The position numbers were made by a program, and so were the translations under genes. DNA of 64,000 nt, taken from NCBI RefSeq assembly GCF_018140925.1, contig NZ_CP073315.1:2294001-2358000 (forward strand). Direction: 5' to 3'. The notes below the pieces were generated by a model. The model saw only the letters and a program-made list of their open reading frames with translations. It was not told where the DNA came from and did no database searches. Numbering within the stretch: the first letter of the stretch is position 1; every line of letters begins with the position of its first letter. Positions 59,036 through 64,000 of the stretch are shown in pieces. The stretch is from Psychrobacillus sp. INOP01. Lineage in GTDB: Bacteria; Bacillota; Bacilli; Bacillales_A; Planococcaceae.

Positions 59036-59083
59036 TAAAAAAAGGAGCTTACCATTATAATGATGAGCTCTCTTTTAAGCGTG
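59036..59083 (-). terminator. terminator of the LytTR regulator gene
   Basis: On the minus strand AAAAGAGAGCTCATC pairs imperfectly with GGTAAGCTCCTTTT around ATTATAAT and is followed by TTTAGTTGG. Confidence 0.75.
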
Positions 59084-59120
59084 ATTTTGTTTAACGAGCA
59101 TTTGGTGCATTTCTCTGAGT

Positions 59121-59786
59121 TTAAAACCCCAACGCACCTCTAACATCGGCCATATAAGATTGACTTACAGGCAACTCGGTCCCATCCAGTAACTGAACTA
59201 GTAAATTGGAAGAAAAATCGCGGACGATTCGGTCAATAAATGAAATATTTACAATATAAGAGCGGTGGATCCGTAAAAAGCTATCTGGTAGTCGTAGTTG
59301 TAAATCCTTTAATGGGATACTTGTTTTATACGGTTCCTTATTGGCATAGAACCATGTCTTTTTTTGGAGACTCTCTATATGAGACACTTTTTCGATTGGG
59401 ATAGGCTTCCACTCATCCTCTTGCTTCCCAGTCAAAAACTTATAAGGAGAAGTAATGGGTACTGCTGCGTGATGAGGAGGGAGTATAACAACTAATGCAG
59501 CCCTCTCTCCGTTAATCTCAATCGGATAACCGATTCCGTAATAAGGTACTTGAAATGATGTGTCTACGAGTACAGCCTCAGTTCTACAAGCTTTTTTAAG
59601 TACCAAATCTGCAATACTATTAGTCTGGATTTTTTGTCCTTCTTTTACATGAAGATCGTGTCCCCCTGGGAGATAGTAAATATACTCATCCCCCGCTGCT
59701 ATAGCAATAGAGGCTTCTTTCGGAACCCATTCCTCCATTATTAAACTGTACTGTTTTAATTGTTCTTTATTAAAATCCACTAGCAC
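59121..59786 (-). CDS. LytTR family transcriptional regulator
   Basis: This is a 221-aa cytosolic regulator. The N-terminal 115 residues form a PAS/GAF-like ligand domain (EASIAIAAGDEYIYYLPGGH and GIGYPIEINGERAALVVILP). The C terminus is a LytTR DNA-binding domain (about 125-220: VSHIESLQKKTWFYANKEPY, SFLRIHRSYIVNISFIDRIV, LDGTELPVSQSYMADVR). No receiver domain is present, so it senses a ligand directly. It is divergent from aceA, 200 bp away, and may control the glyoxylate shunt. Confidence 0.87.
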   Translation of the reverse strand: MLVDFNKEQLKQYSLIMEEWVPKEASIAIAAGDEYIYYLPGGHDLHVKEGQKIQTNSIADLVLKKACRTEAVLVDTSFQVPYYGIGYPIEINGERAALVVILPPHHAAVPITSPYKFLTGKQEDEWKPIPIEKVSHIESLQKKTWFYANKEPYKTSIPLKDLQLRLPDSFLRIHRSYIVNISFIDRIVRDFSSNLLVQLLDGTELPVSQSYMADVRGALGF

Positions 59787-59986
59787 ACCCCCGAAATTAT
59801 ATATTATGCATTCGTCATTCTAATTCTTCTTTCATCCTTAAAAAGTGATCTTTCATCCAAAAACCAATACAAGAAATATCATTGTGTTATATATTAGATT
59901 ACAAGAAAAGGAACTGTTATGATACAGTAAAAAAGTCGTATTTTTTAAACATTGTTCCTTCACAAACTATTAAGGGGTGTATGGAA

Positions 59987-61270
59987 ATGTCAAAAAGACA
60001 ACAACAGGTAGAGCAGCTTCAGCAACAATGGAAAGAAGAAAGTCGTTGGAACGGGATTGAACGTCCGTATTCTGCAGAGGATGTAGTGAAATTACGTGGA
60101 TCTGTCATCATTGAACAAACACTAGCTCGAAAAGGAGCAGAACGTTTATGGAAGTCGCTTCATCAAGAGGACTTCATCAATGCCCTCGGAGCTTTAACGG
60201 GTAATCAGGCAGTACAACAGGTAAAAGCTGGTCTTCAAGCAATTTATTTAAGTGGTTGGCAAGTGGCGGCAGATGCAAACCTTTCAGGTCAAATGTATCC
60301 GGACCAAAGCTTATACCCAGCTAACAGTGTGCCGGCCGTAGTCAAGCGTATTAACCAAGCGTTACAACGTGCTGATCAGATTGATCAAACAGAAGGTAGA
60401 GAAGATGAGTTTGACTGGTTTGCACCTATCATTGCAGATGCGGAAGCCGGGTTTGGTGGACCATTAAATGTTTTTGAATTGATGAAAGGTATGATTGAAG
60501 CTGGAGCAGCTGGCGTACATTTAGAAGATCAGCTTGCTTCTGAAAAGAAATGTGGTCACCTTGGAGGTAAGGTTCTTTTACCTACTCAAAATGCTATTCG
60601 TAATTTAGTATCAGCTCGACTAGCTGCGGATGTAATGGGTGTGCCAACTGTACTAATTGCACGTACAGATGCAGATGCTGCAGACATGGTTACAAGTGAC
60701 ATTGATCCACGTGATGCAGACTTTTTAACAGGAGAGAGAACACCTGAAGGATTCTTTAAAACTAAACCAGGAATTGAGCAAGCAATCTCGCGTGGCTTAG
60801 CGTATGCACCATATGCAGATCTTATCTGGTGTGAAACGTCTCATCCAAGTTTGGAGGAGGCAAAACAATTTGCTGATGCTATTCATGCAGAATTTCCAGG
60901 CAAATTGCTAGCTTACAATTGTTCGCCATCATTCAACTGGGAAGCTAACCTGGACCAAGATACAATTGCAAAATATCAAGTAGAGCTAGGGAAAATGGGA
61001 TACAAATTCCAATTCGTAACACTTGCAGGTTTCCACGCTTTAAACCACAGCATGTTTGAACTAGCACATGAATACAAAACAAATGGTATGGCTGCTTACT
61101 CTAAGCTTCAACAAGCAGAATTCGCAAACGAAGCAAAAGGATACACCGCGACTAAACACCAGCGTGAAGTAGGAACTGGATACTTCGATGAAATTTCACA
61201 AATCGTTTCAGGAGGAACTTCTTCTACCACAGCGATGAAAGGCTCTACAGAGGTAGCGCAATTTGCTTAA
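59987..61270 (+). CDS. aceA: isocitrate lyase
   Basis: This enzyme cleaves isocitrate to glyoxylate and succinate, the first step of the glyoxylate shunt. The 427 residues match the bacterial ICL length. The catalytic signature is [13 protein letters not shown] (KKCGH), with [30 protein letters not shown] and [11 protein letters not shown]. The open frame reaches back to 59882, but AAGGGGTG about nine bases before the ATG at 59987 fixes the start. Malate synthase follows after 31 bp. Confidence 0.97.
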   Translation: MSKRQQQVEQLQQQWKEESRWNGIERPYSAEDVVKLRGSVIIEQTLARKGAERLWKSLHQEDFINALGALTGNQAVQQVKAGLQAIYLSGWQVAADANLSGQMYPDQSLYPANSVPAVVKRINQALQRADQIDQTEGREDEFDWFAPIIADAEAGFGGPLNVFELMKGMIEAGAAGVHLEDQLASEKKCGHLGGKVLLPTQNAIRNLVSARLAADVMGVPTVLIARTDADAADMVTSDIDPRDADFLTGERTPEGFFKTKPGIEQAISRGLAYAPYADLIWCETSHPSLEEAKQFADAIHAEFPGKLLAYNCSPSFNWEANLDQDTIAKYQVELGKMGYKFQFVTLAGFHALNHSMFELAHEYKTNGMAAYSKLQQAEFANEAKGYTATKHQREVGTGYFDEISQIVSGGTSSTTAMKGSTEVAQFA

Positions 61271-61301
61271 ACCAAACATGGGGATGGGAGGTTAACGATA
61301 A

Positions 61302-62900
61302 ATGGAACAAATAACGACTAAAAGAATTGAAATCGTAGGGAGAGAGGTTGAAGGGATACGCGAAATCTTAACGCCAGAAGCATTAGATTTCGTGGCTTCC
61401 CTCCATCATCTCTTTGATACTAGAAGAAAAGAATTGCTACAGGCACGTCAAGTTCGTCAAGAGAAGTTAGATAACGGTGGAACATTAGACTTTTTACCAG
61501 AAACAAAAGCGGTTCGAGAAGGAGATTGGACAATTGCTCCACTCCCAGAGGATTTACAGGATCGCCGCGTCGAAATAACTGGCCCAGTTAGTCGTAAAAT
61601 GGTCATCAATGCATTAAATTCAGGTGCAAAGGCATTTATGGCTTGTTTTGAAGATGCTACTTCACCAACTTGGGAAAATATGATTGAAGGTCAACTCAAT
61701 ATGCGTGATGCTGTTCGCAAAACAATCTCTTATACACAGCCTAACAATGGTAAAGTATATAGCCTGCAAGAAAAGCCAGCAGTACTCATTGTAAGACCTA
61801 GAGGACTCCACCTTTTGGAGAAAAATGTACAAATTGATGGTGAGCCAATCTCAGGTAGTTTCTTCGACTTTGGAATTTATTTCTTTCATAATGCAAAGGA
61901 AGCAATCTCTCGAGGAACTGGCCCTTACTTTTACTTGCCAAAGCTAGAAAGTCATTTGGAAGCACGGTTATGGAATGATATTTTCGTATACGCACAGCAA
62001 CAATTGAGGATTCCTAACAGGACGATTAAGGCAACTGTATTAATCGAGACGATTACGGCAGCATTCGAAATGGATGAAATATTATACGAGCTTCGCGATC
62101 ATTCTTCTGGTCTAAACTGTGGACGTTGGGATTATATTTTTAGTTATATTAAACGACTTCGCAATCAATCACAGGTCATTTTGCCAGACCGAGGTCAGGT
62201 GACGATGACATCACCTTTTATGCGTGCTTATTCGCAATTATGTATCCAAACCTGCCATCGACGAAATGCATCTGCCATTGGTGGAATGGCCGCACAAATT
62301 CCGATAAAAGGGGACGAATCAGCCAATGCTGCGGCTTTTGCAAAAGTAAGCGAAGACAAACGTAGGGAAGCAACGGACGGACATGATGGAACATGGGTAG
62401 CGCATCCAGGTCTTGTACCCGTCGCTTGGGAGCAATTCCAAGAGCATATGCCTACCCCAAACCAGATTTATCGTAAACGAGAGGATGTACACGTAACAGC
62501 AGCTGATTTACTAGAAGTACCTAAGGGAACCATTACTGAAGAAGGGCTTCGCATGAACTGTAGTGTAGGGGTTCAATATATAGCCTCTTGGCTACGTGGA
62601 AATGGAGCAGCCCCGATCAATAATTTAATGGAAGATGCTGCAACAGCAGAAATTTCACGTACACAAGTATGGCAATGGATCAGACATCCAGAAGGAAAGC
62701 TAGAAGATGGACGTAAAATTACCATACCTCTAGTAGAGCAAGTGATAGCAGAAGAATTAGGGAAACTAAAAGCCATATTTGGCAATGAAGTTTACGTAAA
62801 TGGTCGATACACAGAAGCAGCAGATCTATTCCTATCATTAGTAAGAGAAAATGAATTTATCGAATTTCTAACATTGCCAGGCTACGAAAAGATTAGCTAA
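61302..62900 (+). CDS. aceB: malate synthase A
   Basis: This enzyme condenses glyoxylate with acetyl-CoA to form malate, the second step of the shunt. The 532 residues match the A isoform. Signatures are [34 protein letters not shown] (catalytic Arg region), the [20 protein letters not shown] barrel strand, and [15 protein letters not shown]. The catalytic Asp lies in [17 protein letters not shown] precedes the ATG. It is in one operon with aceA; an expected succinate/fumarate gene is not nearby. Confidence 0.97.
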   Translation: MEQITTKRIEIVGREVEGIREILTPEALDFVASLHHLFDTRRKELLQARQVRQEKLDNGGTLDFLPETKAVREGDWTIAPLPEDLQDRRVEITGPVSRKMVINALNSGAKAFMACFEDATSPTWENMIEGQLNMRDAVRKTISYTQPNNGKVYSLQEKPAVLIVRPRGLHLLEKNVQIDGEPISGSFFDFGIYFFHNAKEAISRGTGPYFYLPKLESHLEARLWNDIFVYAQQQLRIPNRTIKATVLIETITAAFEMDEILYELRDHSSGLNCGRWDYIFSYIKRLRNQSQVILPDRGQVTMTSPFMRAYSQLCIQTCHRRNASAIGGMAAQIPIKGDESANAAAFAKVSEDKRREATDGHDGTWVAHPGLVPVAWEQFQEHMPTPNQIYRKREDVHVTAADLLEVPKGTITEEGLRMNCSVGVQYIASWLRGNGAAPINNLMEDAATAEISRTQVWQWIRHPEGKLEDGRKITIPLVEQVIAEELGKLKAIFGNEVYVNGRYTEAADLFLSLVRENEFIEFLTLPGYEKIS

Positions 62901-62931
62901 AAAAAACATTCCATTCGAGGAGGTGATTTGC

Positions 62932-63054
62932 ATGAAAATAACTACTCAAGAAGTAAATACAAAGCATTGTCGTGAGTGTGGATGTGTTATTAATGAGCAA
63001 GTAGAATCATCCCTTTACGAATGCGAACGTTGCATCGGCATGTACGAGGAATAA
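62932..63054 (+). CDS. 40-aa zinc-ribbon protein
   Basis: This is a short protein with HCRECGCVINEQVESSLYEC then ERCIGMYEE. The four Cys form a C-x2-C / C-x2-C zinc ribbon (about residues 14-17 and 35-38). GAGGAGGTG lies eight bases before the ATG, and a terminator follows the stop. It starts 31 bp after aceB and could share its transcript. Similar tiny proteins exist in Bacillales (for example those named YhfH), and the function is unknown. Confidence 0.85.
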   Translation: MKITTQEVNTKHCRECGCVINEQVESSLYECERCIGMYEE

Positions 63055-63063
63055 CTTTAAACT

Positions 63064-63104
63064 CGAAAAAACCAGTGAGGGCGCTTATGTCTCGCTGGTT
63101 TTTT
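63064..63104 (+). terminator. terminator of aceAB and zinc-ribbon gene
   Basis: AAACCAGTGAG pairs with CTCGCTGGTTT (one G-U) around GGCGCTTATGT and is followed by TTTATGC. Confidence 0.9.
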
Positions 63105-63204
63105 ATGCATTCCACTATTATTATTAACTAACACGAAGTATTATTAAGATAAATTAATTGGTACACAAATATCAAAAAGTTCCTATGATAGGAGACATGT
63201 TAAG

Positions 63205-63498
63205 ATGGCAACTTCTGAAAAAGAATTAAGGACTTGCAGCAAAGGGCATAAATATTACAAAAGCAGTGACTGTCCGACCTGCCCTACTTGTGAGCAAGAA
63301 AACAAGCCTGAGAGTGGATTTCTTTCGCTACTCTCTGCACCGGCAAGAAGAGCACTAGTACATGATGGGATAACTTCTTTGCAGAAGCTCTCTGAATTCA
63401 GTGAAAAAGAAATTTTGAAACTTCATGGTATAGGCCCAGCTTCATTACCAACACTTAGGTCTAGTTTAGAGGGAGAGGGTTTATCCTTTAGAAATTAA
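63205..63498 (+). CDS. zinc-ribbon plus RNA polymerase alpha-CTD-like helix-hairpin-helix protein
   Basis: This is a 97-aa protein with an N-terminal ribbon TCSKGHKYYKSSDCPTCPTC (about 11-30). The C-terminal HhH module has LSAPARRALVHDGITSLQKL, followed by SEFSEKEILKLHGIGPASLP and TLRSSL. The latter resembles the alpha subunit C-terminal domain of RNA polymerase. It could bind DNA or RNA, and its role is unknown. GATAGGAG precedes the ATG. A terminator follows. Confidence 0.85.
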   Translation: MATSEKELRTCSKGHKYYKSSDCPTCPTCEQENKPESGFLSLLSAPARRALVHDGITSLQKLSEFSEKEILKLHGIGPASLPTLRSSLEGEGLSFRN

Positions 63499-63506
63499 AA
63501 TCATTC

Positions 63507-63542
63507 TACAAAATGCACCGCAAAATAGCGGTGCATTTTTAT
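63507..63542. terminator. bidirectional terminator
   Basis: AAAATGCACCGC pairs with GCGGTGCATTTT around AAAATA, with T-run TTTTTATATGG on the plus side and A-rich sequence on the other. It serves both converging genes. Confidence 0.9.
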
Positions 63543-63558
63543 ATGGTTGTTTAGAATC

Positions 63559-64000
63559 CTATTCAGCAAGATACATAGTTTGGACGACCTTTTGACCACT
63601 TTCTTCTACATATTCAATGATTATTTGTGTGCCATCCTCCAGGTTTTCAAACAGAGGCATTGCCACCTCAGATAGTTGCATTACTTCTGTACCACCATCT
63701 AAGTTTTTCACTTCAATGGAGTGTGAATCCACTAGTCCGGTAAAAGTGACCTCCTGTGTTTGAACGACAAGTTTTCCGGGTGACGTCAATATTTCATACG
63801 CCATCTTTTCTTTTTGTTCATTTAATCCTTCTGCTGTTGACCAAACGACCAATGTATAAGACCCCGGGGGAACTCCCGCAAGTTCTTCTTCCAGATTGAG
63901 TGGAATCGTCCATTCTTCACCAGATTGTAATTTCTTTTCTTGCATTTCTTGTATGAATAATTTATTTGCCGAATACGTGTAAATAACTGCATTCGCTTTA
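63559..64000 (-). CDS. BsuPI-domain protein, partial at the right edge
   Basis: The frame stays open to the edge of the window, so the true start lies outside. The visible 147 residues begin KANAVIYTYSANKLFIQEMQ, EKKLQSGEEWTIPLNLEEEL and VPPGSYTLVVWST. This matches the intracellular proteinase inhibitor BsuPI fold (an immunoglobulin-like beta domain). The remaining C terminus (FTGLVDSHSIEVKNLDGGTE, MYLAE) is a second small beta region. Inhibitor function is inferred from the fold only. A first Met at 63945 is internal to the domain and is not a good start. Confidence 0.75.
   Translation of the reverse strand, partial: KANAVIYTYSANKLFIQEMQEKKLQSGEEWTIPLNLEEELAGVPPGSYTLVVWSTAEGLNEQKEKMAYEILTSPGKLVVQTQEVTFTGLVDSHSIEVKNLDGGTEVMQLSEVAMPLFENLEDGTQIIIEYVEESGQKVVQTMYLAE

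Noticed and set aside
59882-59986. N-terminal extension of isocitrate lyase
   Set aside because: The residues are not similar to isocitrate lyases, and the strong ribosome site lies at 59972 before the ATG at 59987.

Overview
The window is about 64 kb of low-GC, densely packed chromosome from a Bacillota member of the order Bacillales. Strong AGGAGG-type ribosome binding sites, TTG/GTG starts, an S-box riboswitch, Fur, BirA and MerR-type operators, and proteins close to Bacillus families (Bmr/BmrR, YtsJ-like malic enzyme, YqeY, YwbE, PlsY, PepF, PepT) support this. The protein flavour suggests a Planococcaceae-like genus such as Psychrobacillus, Lysinibacillus or Sporosarcina; that is an inference. 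I see no rRNA, tRNA, CRISPR array, prophage or intact insertion sequence.

Layout. 0-3 kb: a leftward operon for an amino-acid (probably cystine) ABC importer, headed by a DsbA-like CPYC protein. 3.2-9.8 kb: YwbE, an M20 amidohydrolase, an NhaC-type antiporter, a GGDEF-like/winged-helix regulator, an enolase-superfamily racemase and a GNAT acyltransferase. This set resembles the N-succinylamino-acid racemase pathway that converts D- to L-amino acids, and a shared direct-repeat operator lies before both nhaC and the racemase. 10-18 kb: two MFS exporters (one a Bmr-like pump behind a MerR regulator and a textbook 19-bp-spacer promoter), a large membrane protein, a squalene/phytoene synthase-like protein, ferritin and YqeY. 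18-32 kb: a MalT-like LuxR regulator, an HD-GYP protein, an RlmI-type methyltransferase, RecQ, a DbpA-type helicase, a Nudix hydrolase, an AI-2E-family permease and BirA-controlled BioY. 32-40 kb: DUF3243, an FhuF-like reductase, a divergent candidate Fur-controlled small RNA, malic enzyme, a DMT transporter, PepT, lysoplasmalogenase, an SDR/TetR pair and a frameshifted ynfA.

40-51.5 kb: a DoxX/FMN-reductase operon with a dyad-rich operator, RDD protein, PepF, a DUF2087 regulator with a degenerate GIY-YIG partner, a YdcF/PlsY pair, a DUF2268 lipoprotein, a GNAT, and a group II PLP decarboxylase translationally coupled to a chemoreceptor. 51.5-55.7 kb: SAM-I riboswitch, metY, homoserine dehydrogenase, an excisionase-type HTH protein and an EamA transporter. 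55.7-64 kb: an ECF sigma factor with a membrane protein carrying leucine-rich repeats, a small membrane protein, an NTF2-like protein, a LytTR regulator divergent from the glyoxylate shunt (aceA-aceB), two small zinc-ribbon proteins and a partial BsuPI-domain gene at the right edge.

The least ordinary content is between genes. There are two families of dispersed structured repeats (family A, two copies; family B, two full copies plus a deleted one) whose stems show compensatory base changes. Two further palindromic elements are present, one of which supplies the ribosome binding site of its neighbour and also carries the complementary anti-SD. A 21-bp tandem array and a Fur-controlled sRNA candidate complete the list.
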